Of a stretch of DNA of 20,035 nucleotides, positions 11,735 to 18,377 are shown piece by piece (the first letter of the stretch is position 1; every line of letters starts with the position of its first letter). Source of the stretch: CAZMUN01 sp964569815 (GTDB lineage Archaea > Iainarchaeota > Iainarchaeia > Iainarchaeales > GCA-2688035); the NCBI GenBank assembly GCA_964569815.1, contig CAZMUN010000021.1:1-20035 (forward strand). The letters run 5' to 3'. The notes under the pieces were generated by a model. That model was given only the letters and a program-made list of their open reading frames with translations. It made no database searches and was not told the DNA's origin. A program made the translations under genes and the position numbers.

Positions 11735-12388
11735 TCATTTCACCTTTTTCGTTTTTAAAAATTCTTCAACCTTTGTTGTAAGGTTGTCCAAGTGGGCTTC
11801 TTTTTCTATTAGCCTCACTGCGTCTGTTAAAAGCATGGCGTCTCCGCCTTTTACCCAGACCCAGCCGTTTCTTCCTGCGAGAAGGCTGCAGCCGGTTCCG
11901 TTTTTCAAAACGTTGAGCATGCTTCCGTTTTTTCCAATCAGGCGCGGAATTTTTGTTGGCGGAACCGAAATGATTTCCCCGCCGTAAAAAACCCTTACGT
12001 CAAAAAGGTCTGCTTCGTTTAGTTCGTTTACGTCACCCACTTTGGCGCTCACTATGCTGCCTCTTTTAAGCCGGTCACGCACAGAATCCTCGGGAATGTA
12101 GCTTTCATAGATGCTGTTTATGTTAACCATGTAGCCTTTCACTGTTTCCCTTGAGACAACTCCTATAACCAAATCGTCTCTTTGGGGTATGTAGTTGCCG
12201 TGCAATGGCACAACGTATGCAACACTTGAATCAGGGTAGCTTATTCCAAGCGTGTCGGAATAAACTTTTCCGTTTTCAACAAAAACATGCTGGCCGAGCT
12301 TTTTTCTCTCATCTGTTATGAGGTCGCCTGGCACAACAATTTTTTTCTGCTTGTGTTCTGGTTTTTTTTCTTGAGTTTTTTCTGTCAT
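11735..12388 (-). CDS. rrp4: Exosome complex RNA-binding component Rrp4
   Basis: A 217-residue cap protein of the exosome that recruits RNA to the ring. After a lysine-rich N-terminus come the N-terminal domain (VVPGDLITD, YVVPLHGNYIPQRDDLVIGVV), an S1 domain (GYMVNINSIYESYIPE, RLKRGSIVSAKV) and a KH domain with IPRLIGKNGSML (the GxxG loop as GKNG). The start chosen is ATG 12388 (MTEKTQEKK), five bases after the SBDS stop; the frame is open further upstream but that part overlaps SBDS and has no family resemblance. Length matches other archaeal Rrp4. Confidence 0.95.
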   Translation of the reverse strand: MTEKTQEKKPEHKQKKIVVPGDLITDERKKLGQHVFVENGKVYSDTLGISYPDSSVAYVVPLHGNYIPQRDDLVIGVVSRETVKGYMVNINSIYESYIPEDSVRDRLKRGSIVSAKVGDVNELNEADLFDVRVFYGGEIISVPPTKIPRLIGKNGSMLNVLKNGTGCSLLAGRNGWVWVKGGDAMLLTDAVRLIEKEAHLDNLTTKVEEFLKTKKVK

Positions 12389-12393
12389 AAAAT

Positions 12394-13089
12394 TCACTTC
12401 TCCAAAATCTTTGTTTCTAGGTCGCCGTGGCAGCAACTGTTTAAGTCTGCCAGAAAATCCTGTTTCAGGCCGGCAGGCATTTCTACAACTGCTATAAGGC
12501 TTCCGTCTTTTTGCCACTCTTCTTTTACAAGCTTGTACTTGTGGAGGACGTGCTCGCTTTTTCCTGCATTTGCTGCCGGAATCTTTACCGCGATGCGTAT
12601 TTGCTCCAGCGAAATTGGAATTATTTTTTTCAAGTCCTTTAATATTGCCGGAACCTGTTCTTCAACGTCTTTCATTTCATTTATTTTTGCCTTTGATTCA
12701 TTCAAAGCGTTTTCTATTCTTGAGGGGGGGTGAGGAGCGTTTGTCTGGGGGTTCATTGCATTTCTTGAAATGAACTGAATCACTTCTCTTACGCGGGTTT
12801 CCCTCATTTTTCTCCTCTGTTCGGTGGTAAGCTGCACTTCCCCGTGCTTTATTATCTTTTCTGCAATCTTTTGGATAGCGGTTGTTCCAAAGGCTTTGCT
12901 TAGGGCTTCAGGGCTTTGCTCAGTGCCCTTGGCCGAGTCTTTGAAAACAGTGTCAACTGCAAGCAGGTCAGAAAAACTGACTTGCTGTCCTCTTTTAAGC
13001 TGCATTGCAAGCTCTGGGTCAACAAGGATTTCAAACTTTTCTCCTTTGCTGTCAAACCTGCCTACAACAGCTTCTTCCAGTTTGACCAT
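12394..13089 (-). CDS. sbds: Ribosome maturation protein SBDS
   Basis: A 231-residue SDO1/SBDS protein. Domain I shows KGEKFEILVDPELAMQLKRG and SFSDLLAVDTVFKDSAKG; the second domain has ALSKAFGTTAIQKIAEKIIKHGEVQLTTEQRR, then RNAMNPQTNAPHPPSRIENAL, which is the most conserved part of the family; the ferredoxin-like third domain follows. With EF-2-type GTPases it releases the anti-association factor aIF6 from 50S subunits in eukaryotes; the archaeal protein is assumed to act similarly. Next to psmA and rrp4 as in most archaea. Complete. Confidence 0.96.
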   Translation of the reverse strand: MVKLEEAVVGRFDSKGEKFEILVDPELAMQLKRGQQVSFSDLLAVDTVFKDSAKGTEQSPEALSKAFGTTAIQKIAEKIIKHGEVQLTTEQRRKMRETRVREVIQFISRNAMNPQTNAPHPPSRIENALNESKAKINEMKDVEEQVPAILKDLKKIIPISLEQIRIAVKIPAANAGKSEHVLHKYKLVKEEWQKDGSLIAVVEMPAGLKQDFLADLNSCCHGDLETKILEK

Positions 13090-13108
13090 TGGTCAAAAAA
13101 ATCTCCTT

Positions 13109-13843
13109 TCATTTTGAATTATTTTTCCCTAAAACAGATTTGAGTTTTTGCCTTGACAGCCTTTCAAACCTTTTGGCCGAGTCAATGAAAGCAAAATCTA
13201 ATCTATTAATGTCAATTTTTTCTTTTTCTCCAAGGCCTTTTTCCACTCCTTTAACGCCAAGCCTTATTGCTTCATCTAGTGAAAGCCCTTCTTTAAAGTT
13301 TTTTTCAAAGAAGGCCATGACCTCTTTTTTTCCTTTTCCTATGGCTATTGCAGAGTACTCTGCTAGTGCGCCGGATGGCTCTGTTTCAAATAGCTTTGCT
13401 TCTGCATCGTCAACGCCGCCTATGATAAAGGACACGCCGAAGGGCCTCATTCCAGCATATTGGGTGAAAAGCTGCTTTATGCCCGAAACCTGTTTTACCA
13501 GTGTTTCAACAGGAATGTCTTCCTCGTAGTACATCCTGTTTTCCTGGGCTTCCTTTCTTGCAAGCTGGACAAGCCTTCTTGCATCGCCAACCAGCCCTGA
13601 CGAGATCGCTCCAATATGGTGGTCTATTTTGAATACCTTTTCAATGCTGCTTGCTTTTATGAGCTTGCTTGTAATATTCTTGTCGGCTCCAAAGAGCACT
13701 CCGTCCTTGTAAACAAGCCCTACGCCAATTGTGCCCTGTTCAACTATTTTGCTCGCGTATTCCACCTGGTAAAGCCTGCCGTCTGGGCTAAACATGGTTG
13801 AAACGCGGTCATACGCACTGCTTTTTCTAGAAGCTGGATACAT
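13109..13843 (-). CDS. psmA: Proteasome subunit alpha
   Basis: A 244-residue alpha-type 20S proteasome subunit: the N-terminal gate region SAYDRVSTMFSPDGRLYQVEYA is nearly canonical, followed by GTIGVGLVYKDGVLFGADK, GAISSGLVGDARRLVQLAR, and the YAGMRPFGVSFIIGG block. Seven copies form each outer ring and gate access for PAN-type ATPases; the catalytic beta subunit is not in this window. Start is ATG 13843; an in-frame TTG precedes it. The GGGGAG at 13855-13860 may serve as ribosome-binding site, and a TATA at 13881-13890 makes this the first gene of the ten-gene superoperon. Confidence 0.96.
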   Translation of the reverse strand: MYPASRKSSAYDRVSTMFSPDGRLYQVEYASKIVEQGTIGVGLVYKDGVLFGADKNITSKLIKASSIEKVFKIDHHIGAISSGLVGDARRLVQLARKEAQENRMYYEEDIPVETLVKQVSGIKQLFTQYAGMRPFGVSFIIGGVDDAEAKLFETEPSGALAEYSAIAIGKGKKEVMAFFEKNFKEGLSLDEAIRLGVKGVEKGLGEKEKIDINRLDFAFIDSAKRFERLSRQKLKSVLGKNNSK

Positions 13844-13880
13844 CAAAAAAAATACTCCCCTTTTTTTTCTCTCTTAGTGC

Positions 13881-13890
13881 TTTTATATTT
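13881..13890 (-). promoter_or_regulatory. TATA box of the proteasome/exosome superoperon
   Basis: AAATATAAAA on the minus strand, 38-47 bp before the psmA ATG, giving a short leader that contains GGGGAG (13855-13860). No other convincing promoter was seen within the ten genes that follow. Confidence 0.55.
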
Positions 13891-13927
13891 TGAAGAACGC
13901 AAGTTATAAAAAGCTTGCCAAAAGCGC

Positions 13928-14263
13928 TTAATTTGGCTTCAGGGAGCCCTGTTTGGCTCTCAAAGCCTTGATGGTTCCGCTGGTTGCAAGGGTTTTAAGG
14001 CCTTTCACTGAATCTAGCCCTTCTTTCAACTTTTGCACTGAATCGTGTTTGCATCTTACAATGCCCAGCTTGGCTTCTGGCTTGAATTCAATGAACCAAA
14101 TTCCGGAAGACTTTCTTTCAGGCAGTGAAAACCGTTCCATGACCAAATCAAAGGCCTTTTTCGCGTTTTCACATCCTTCAAGCCGAAAAAGAAGGTACCT
14201 GCGCTTTGGCCTCTGCGACTTTTTTGGAAGCTTTCTTTTTGGCTTTTCTTTTTTTTCCCTCAA
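13928..14263 (-). CDS. rnp2: Ribonuclease P protein component 2 (Pop5/Rnp2)
   Basis: A 111-residue Pop5-type protein. After a very basic leader (KEKPKRKLPKKSQRPKRR) comes the first strand YLLFRL, a helix AKKAFDLVMERF, then IWFIEFKPEAKLGIVRCKHDSVQKLKEGLD with the conserved IVRC-H core, and the terminal ATSGTIKAL, which is the family's closing signature. With Rpp30 it activates the RNase P RNA that trims tRNA 5' ends. No ATG is available near the start: translation most likely begins at TTG 14261-14263, overlapping the HD gene's stop (TTGA), i.e. by translational coupling. Proximity to eL15 is common in archaea. Confidence 0.88.
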   Translation of the reverse strand: MREKKEKPKRKLPKKSQRPKRRYLLFRLEGCENAKKAFDLVMERFSLPERKSSGIWFIEFKPEAKLGIVRCKHDSVQKLKEGLDSVKGLKTLATSGTIKALRAKQGSLKPN

Positions 14264-14802
14264 TTCAAGCCCTCCAGGGCCGGCGTTAAGTTTGCAGGGA
14301 ACAGAAGCTCTTTTTCAAGCTTTGCTATTAGAGGCCGGGCTGCAAGAATTCTTTCGCGCTTTTCTTTTTCCGTGCCATACCGTTCAAGCAGGTATTCCAT
14401 GCGCTTGCCAAGAGAAACGACTTTGTCAAACTTTACGCGCTTGTCTGCATAGTAAACTGTTTTTTCTTCCAAGGAATCGAATGGCCTTTTTTCCAGTATG
14501 CGGTAAAGGGGGTGTTTTGAAACTATTTTTGCTATTTCTGGAAAGCCCTCTTTTTCCAGGATCTCTTTTCCAAGCTCGCCGTGCTTTCTTTTGAAGCCCT
14601 CTGCAATTGTTTTTGTTTTGCCTATGTCGTGCAAAAGCGCGGCTCGGCCAACAAGGCCAACACCTATTTTTTGCCCCGAAGCCTGAAGCTTTTTTGCAAT
14701 AAAAGCAGCTACTTTTTCTACGGCAAGGGAATGCTTTATTAAATCGTCAGAGATGCCTTGCTTTTCAAGCAAGTCCAAACACTTTTTTCTGGATGGCAGC
14801 AT
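14260..14802 (-). CDS. HD-domain phosphohydrolase
   Basis: A 180-residue HD-superfamily protein. Metal-binding residues: IKHSLAVEKVA (first His), LLHDIGK (the HD pair), and later SKHPLY and YYADKRV. This matches the small archaeal HD hydrolases related to the TIGR00295/HDIG group, whose substrates are usually nucleotides or unknown. It lies between eL15 and rnp2; its stop overlaps the rnp2 start, so it is tied to translation and tRNA-processing genes, though a functional link is only inferred. Start ATG 14802. Confidence 0.88.
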   Translation of the reverse strand: MLPSRKKCLDLLEKQGISDDLIKHSLAVEKVAAFIAKKLQASGQKIGVGLVGRAALLHDIGKTKTIAEGFKRKHGELGKEILEKEGFPEIAKIVSKHPLYRILEKRPFDSLEEKTVYYADKRVKFDKVVSLGKRMEYLLERYGTEKEKRERILAARPLIAKLEKELLFPANLTPALEGLN

Positions 14803-14850
14803 TTTAAATCAGTAGTAAAAAAAGGGCTTGAAACTAGTTAAAAAGCGTTT

Positions 14851-15456
14851 TTACTTGGCTTTTCTTTCTTTTGCCCTGAGAGAGGGCCTTGCTCTTTCCG
14901 CGCCCTTGCCTTTTTTTCTGAGGCCCCTGCTTTTTTTGCCCTGGCTGGTAAGGCCCCTTGAGGCACGGCCCTTCTGGTTCTTTTCACAAATCCAGTTTGT
15001 TTCCGAATCAGACTTTATTTCTGGCGCACTTGTATCGACAAGAATTACCTCAAAGTAGTGGCTTTTTCCGTCGTCTCCAATGTAGTAGGAGTTGAGTGGC
15101 TCGCAGTTTGGGTACTTTCTTGACGCTCTTTGTTCCGCCATTGCCTGAATGTTTTGCCGCCTTGTAAGCTTTCTTACACCCATTCTTTTTGGCCTGCGGC
15201 CCATTGTCGGCCTTTTGTGCAGGCCAGAGCCCTTTCTTATTCTCACGCGGGCCATTACAAAGCCTTTTTTGGCCTTGTATCCCAGGGTTCTCGCCCTTGC
15301 AATGTTGGTTGGCTTTTCAAGCCTTACCACTGACTTTTTCTCTTTCCTGAATTCAATCAGGCGGTTCCGCTGCAATGACTTGTAGTCAAAGTCCTCGTCT
15401 TTTTTTCCTGCGAACTCCTTTTGGAACGTTTCCTGGATATGCTTTGCTGCACCCAT
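14851..15456 (-). CDS. rpl15e: Large ribosomal subunit protein eL15
   Basis: A 201-residue eL15, a 50S structural protein. Diagnostic stretches: KPTNIARARTLGYKAKKGFVMARVRIRKG broken across the N-terminal third, KRPTMGRRPKRMGV, QAMAEQRASRKYPNCEPLNSYYIGDDG and HYFEVILVDTSAP. The tail is rich in Lys, Arg and Gly (RASRGLTSQGKKSRGLRKKG), as expected for insertion into rRNA. Start ATG at 15456 (MGAAKHIQE); an upstream in-frame extension has no family similarity. The TATA is at 15493-15500. It heads the eL15-HD-rnp2 group (48 bp before HD). Confidence 0.95.
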   Translation of the reverse strand: MGAAKHIQETFQKEFAGKKDEDFDYKSLQRNRLIEFRKEKKSVVRLEKPTNIARARTLGYKAKKGFVMARVRIRKGSGLHKRPTMGRRPKRMGVRKLTRRQNIQAMAEQRASRKYPNCEPLNSYYIGDDGKSHYFEVILVDTSAPEIKSDSETNWICEKNQKGRASRGLTSQGKKSRGLRKKGKGAERARPSLRAKERKAK

Positions 15457-15492
15457 AAAAAAAAACCACTTTTGTTTCAAAAAAGCAGGAAC

Positions 15493-15500
15493 ATTTATAA
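15493..15500 (-). promoter_or_regulatory. TATA box of the eL15 operon
   Basis: TTATAAAT on the minus strand, about 37-44 bp before the eL15 ATG. It lies in the 95-bp divergent region shared with the gene starting near 15560. Confidence 0.55.
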
Positions 15501-15505
15501 TCCTG

Positions 15506-15526
15506 TTAATAGAGAAATTCTATTAA
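15506..15526. promoter_or_regulatory. Perfect 8-bp inverted repeat between divergent promoters
   Basis: TTAATAGA (15506-15513) and TCTATTAA (15519-15526) with a 5-nt spacer. Located upstream of the eL15 TATA and of a TTTTAAAG box at 15534-15541 that would serve the plus-strand gene: a plausible operator for a dimeric regulator. Confidence 0.4.
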
Positions 15527-15559
15527 GCAAGGGTTTTAAAGCTTTGCCCGGTGATGAAA

Positions 15560-16120
15560 ATGGCTTCAGCAAAAAAGGGAAAAGGCAGGATTAGAAGGTT
15601 TTTGGAAAAGGCAGACCCACGAAGCCTTTTTGGCAAAAATCTTAATGCAAGGGAAAGAAGGCTTGTTAGGGCAGTTGTTGCAAGGGAAAGCAGGTATGGC
15701 GTGAGGCCGGGCGAGTTCCAGATTGATGCTGCAAACGCTGTCCACAGGTTTCTTGCATCAGGCTTTGGATTGAAAGGCAGGCAGAAAAACAATGTTGTAA
15801 GGCTTGCCGACGGCTACACTGCTGCAGGGCTTATGATAAAAGAGGGCGTAAAGCATTTTGGCAGGGAAACTGTGTTTGATGAAAACGTTGTAAAAAGGCT
15901 TTTTGAAAACGTGGAAGAGGCTTACAGGATTCAGGGAAAGGAGTGGAAGGCAAGGCATGCGGCAGCCCAAAGCGAGCAAGCCAGCCACGGCGGAGTAAAA
16001 ATGAATGTTGACACAACACTGTTTAAAGAGGGCTTGAGGGAAATTCTTGGTGAAAGGTACAAGGCATTCATGCGGGAAAGAGGCCGGCTTTTGAGGGCCT
16101 GCCAAAGGCAAAGAAGCTAG
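15560..16120 (+). CDS. Hypothetical basic protein next to tRNA thiolase
   Basis: A 186-residue, very basic protein that I do not recognise. It starts MASAKKGKGRIRRFLEKADP, then RERRLVRAVVARESRYGVRPGEFQIDAANAVHRFLAS, a motif-like helical core (DAANAVHRFL), and further helices rich in Arg and Lys. No Cys pairs, no signal peptide, no membrane segment. The composition suggests RNA or DNA binding. ATG codons at 15554 and 15560 and a GTG at 15551 are in frame; TTTTAAAG at 15534-15541 favours 15560 for a leaderless start, but this is uncertain. The gene ends 14 bp before the TtuA-type gene and is probably co-transcribed with it, so a link to tRNA or ribosome work is possible (inference). Confidence 0.7.
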   Translation: MASAKKGKGRIRRFLEKADPRSLFGKNLNARERRLVRAVVARESRYGVRPGEFQIDAANAVHRFLASGFGLKGRQKNNVVRLADGYTAAGLMIKEGVKHFGRETVFDENVVKRLFENVEEAYRIQGKEWKARHAAAQSEQASHGGVKMNVDTTLFKEGLREILGERYKAFMRERGRLLRACQRQRS

Positions 16121-16134
16121 GAGTGTTTTTTTTT

Positions 16135-17112
16135 ATGGACAAAAGCAAGTGCGTTAAGTGTGGAAAAAAGGCTGTTGTGTCACTGGCTTACGGGCCGCAT
16201 TCCTTTTGCAGAGAGCATTTTTTGGAGTTTTTTGAAAAGCGTGTCAAAAAAACCTGCAGGGAGCACAAGCTAGTTGAATGCGGGAAAAAAATCGTTGTAG
16301 GGTATTCAGGCGGAAAGGATTCTGGAACCTGCCTATACCTTTTGAACAAGTTTTTTGGCAAAAGCAACCCAATTGAGGCCCTTTTGGTTGACGAAGGCAT
16401 TCCAGGGTACCGGAACAAGGCGCTTGAGCTTGCAGAAAAAAACTGCAAAAAATGGGGAGTGGAATTCAGGCGGGTTTCTTTTGAAGAAGAGTTTGGGCTT
16501 TCAATGCAAAAAGCTGTTAAAAGAAAAGGCAGGGAAAGCGCCTGCGCTTTCTGTGGAACGCTGAGGAGAAGGGTTTTGAACAAGCATGCAAAGGAAATGC
16601 AGGCTCAAAAGCTTGCAACAGGCCACAACTTGGATGATGAAAGCCAAAGCGTTTTGATGAACGTTTTTGACGCCGACGCTTCAAGGTTTTACAGGCTTGG
16701 CCCAAAAAGCAGGGAGAAGAAAAGCCTCGCGGCAAAGGCAGGGCTTTCCCAAGGGGTTTTGCAGCAGCAAAAAGGCCTGGTTCAAAGGATAAAGCCGCTT
16801 TATTTTTGCCCTGAAAGCGAAGTCGAGCTTTTTGCAAGGCTTTCAGGAATAAGTTTTTTCAAAAAAGGCGGCTGCCCTTTCAAGCCAGAAGCCAAAAGGA
16901 ACTGGTTTCGGAAAACTTTGGAAGAAGCGGAAAAAAAATTTCCTGGAACAAAGTTTTCCATCACAAGGTTTTTAGCGGAGGCAAAGCAATGGCCTGCAAA
17001 CCAGGCCAAGAGAAGGCAGCTATCGGCCTGCATTGAATGCGGCGAGCCATGTTCTGGAGCGAAATGCGTTGTCTGCAAAAGGCTTGAGAAACTCAAAGTA
17101 AAGGTTAATTAA
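16135..17112 (+). CDS. TtuA/Ncs6-family tRNA 2-thiolation ATPase
   Basis: A 325-residue tRNA sulfurtransferase of the TtuA/Ncs6/TtcA group. Order of sites: N-terminal zinc finger (C6, C9, C25, H28), PP-loop SGGKDS (58-63) that adenylates the target uridine, the CAFCGTLRR pair (C137, C140) that holds a catalytic Fe-S cluster or disulfide, ATGHNLDDE (161-169), a third site GGCPFK, and a C-terminal zinc knuckle CIECGEPC and CVVC. The protein makes 2-thiouridine, at position 54 (TtuA) or wobble 34 (Ncs6); sequence alone does not decide which. The start is ATG 16135 (MDKSKCVKCG), preceded by GGAG at 16120-16123. Complete, with all expected residues. Confidence 0.88.
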   Translation: MDKSKCVKCGKKAVVSLAYGPHSFCREHFLEFFEKRVKKTCREHKLVECGKKIVVGYSGGKDSGTCLYLLNKFFGKSNPIEALLVDEGIPGYRNKALELAEKNCKKWGVEFRRVSFEEEFGLSMQKAVKRKGRESACAFCGTLRRRVLNKHAKEMQAQKLATGHNLDDESQSVLMNVFDADASRFYRLGPKSREKKSLAAKAGLSQGVLQQQKGLVQRIKPLYFCPESEVELFARLSGISFFKKGGCPFKPEAKRNWFRKTLEEAEKKFPGTKFSITRFLAEAKQWPANQAKRRQLSACIECGEPCSGAKCVVCKRLEKLKVKVN

Positions 17113-17210
17113 AGTTTAATGCTTGGAAAAGCGTGTGATAACTGAGTCTGCCTCGCGAAAAAAAAAGTGAATTGTGGGCCCGGCCGGAATCGGACCGGCG
17201 GTCTCTACCA

Positions 17211-17256
17211 TGTCGAAGACCCTTTTCCCTGAGCTTTTTCCCGTGGAAAAAGGCTC
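17211..17256 (-). other. tRNA-Val intron 2 (canonical 37/38 site)
   Basis: 46 nt. Central helix TTGA with TCGA (one G-T pair), bulges CA|G and CA|T, cleavage after CA on both sides. The intron can also fold a strong internal hairpin of GAGC with GCTC and TTTTTCC with GGAAAAA. Confidence 0.8.
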
Positions 17257-17273
17257 TGTCAAGGTAGCGTCAT

Positions 17274-17305
17274 TAATGGGCTCTTTTCTAAATCGAATAA
17301 GAGCT
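17274..17305 (-). other. tRNA-Val intron 1 (D-loop, noncanonical site)
   Basis: 32 nt. Inner helix GCTCTT with AAGAGC, central helix GTGG with CCAT (one G-T pair), bulges TT|A and TA|A. Removal gives the D-loop TAGTGGTTAT between GTC and GAC. Confidence 0.75.
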
Positions 17306-17338
17306 AACCACTAGACCACGGGCCCACAAAAGAAATCT

Positions 17339-18376
17339 TTACCCCGTCATATTTTTTAAGGGATGGTAAAAGCTCATTTTTATACAAAAGTTTTCCATTG
17401 CAAATCTTTCATTGAATCTTATGATGCGAATTTTGTTTGAGCTTCCAATCAAAGAAAAATATCTCCTGATTCTTGGCCAGCTGTTTGTACCAACCTGCTC
17501 GCTGTTTTTGTGGGCAAATATTGCAAGACGCTGGCCAGTTTGCCAAACTTGTTCAAGAAGAACAGGGTTTCGAGAAGTGAACTCGAGACAAATTTGGTTG
17601 CCTCTTTTTGAAATGCTTCCATCGGTATCCATTAGACTCCCCTAATACAAGCTTTTGCAAGAGTTTTGTTGCCAAATATTTTTTTTGGAATCTGTGCTTT
17701 GTTCCTAATCTTGTTTCCGAAGGGTAAACCTAAATTATCTTTTAAATGGTCGCAGAATTGTTTTGACCTGATTTCAAGATAGGCGATGTTTCGTTTAGGC
17801 GGGATTCGAATGCAGGGTTTGATGCCTAAAGCTTTTTCAGCAATCTCATTTAAATGTTCCAAGTAAGAGAGGCAGTACCTTTTGTCGGCAGTGATTCTCA
17901 TAAAGTATTTTGTTAAAGTGCCATCCCCCAAATAGGCGCCTATTAGCTCAGCAAAATTTTCATCTAGTCTGAGTATTCTTATTTTCACCATGCTTTTTCC
18001 ACCGGCATTAGAATTTGAGCCTCCTTTGATTTGTCCCCGATTAGGGTCCAAAATGCGTTCTATATATTGAGAGTAATTAATCAGATTCTGCTAATTCGCA
18101 TAACGCTTCAAAGATATCCTGCCTTAAAAGCCTCTTTTCAGGGCTAAGTTCGTTGCTTAGATAGCTAGAGTTTGGATTTAAGTGGTTAGCAAGCTTTGGC
18201 TAAGAAAGTTTTCTTTTTCCTTTAACTTTTTGAATTAGTTCTCTTTGTTTGCTTGGAATCAGCTTTATTCTTAGGCACATGGCAAGGTTTGTTTTTCTAT
18301 TTTTAAACCAGTTTGGAAACTCCAGGCTTCCGCTGATTTTTGAAAAAATCTCTTGCGCGATAAGACCGGGCCCAAA
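17339..18376 (-). pseudogene. Decaying LAGLIDADG homing endonuclease gene
   Basis: Pieced together from the minus strand. A frame open from about 18376 reads GPGLIAQEIFSKISG, then PNWFKNRKTNLAMCLRIKLIP (only ATG at 18280) and continues to KRKLS. A TAG at 18200-18202 replaces what is probably Trp (TGG), after which PKLANHLNPNSSYLSNEL continues as a helix-turn-helix-like part. A one-base shift near 18080 leads to INYSQYIERILDPNRGQIKGG and the first LAGLIDADG helix, FAELIGAYLGDGTL. At 17632 the frame breaks again: ..CIRGV, TAA, then MDTDGSISKRG in another frame, which is the second LAGLIDADG motif with two extra bases between V and M. The last part ends at 17339, 13 bp before the tRNA-Val gene. 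Three lesions in one gene argue for a pseudogene; the overlapping TAATG could allow re-initiation of the second half. Such enzymes cut DNA to spread introns or themselves. Confidence 0.8.
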
Positions 18377-18377
18377 A

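Larger units (their letters stand above)
17175..17325 (-). tRNA. tRNA-Val (GAC) with two introns
   Basis: Read on the minus strand, the acceptor arm GGGCCCG (17325-17319) pairs with CGGGCCC ahead of discriminator A (17175). The D-arm is GTC..GAC, the anticodon arm CTACC-TTGACAT-GGTAG with anticodon GAC, the variable loop AGACC, and the T-arm GCCGG-TCCGATT-CCGGC. CCA is not encoded. The mature 73-nt cloverleaf forms only if two inserts are removed: 32 nt in the D-loop (17274-17305) and 46 nt at the canonical 37/38 site (17211-17256). Both junctions form bulge-helix-bulge motifs. A TATA-like CTTAAAAAAT (17351-17360) lies 26-35 bp upstream, inside the 3' end of the endonuclease remnant. Confidence 0.93.

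Noticed and set aside
12389..12517. Longer N-terminus for Rrp4
   Set aside because: It would overlap the end of SBDS and shows no Rrp4 similarity; ATG 12388 fits the operon spacing.
17271..17290. AATGGGCTCTT in the tRNA region matching element copy 2
   Set aside because: The match is only 11 bases and is accounted for by the tRNA D-loop intron junction; the rest of the element is not there.
17339..18051. Endonuclease as a genuine two-subunit split enzyme joined by TAATG
   Set aside because: Possible for that junction alone, but the in-frame TAG at 18200 and the frameshift near 18080 in the same gene make decay the simpler reading.
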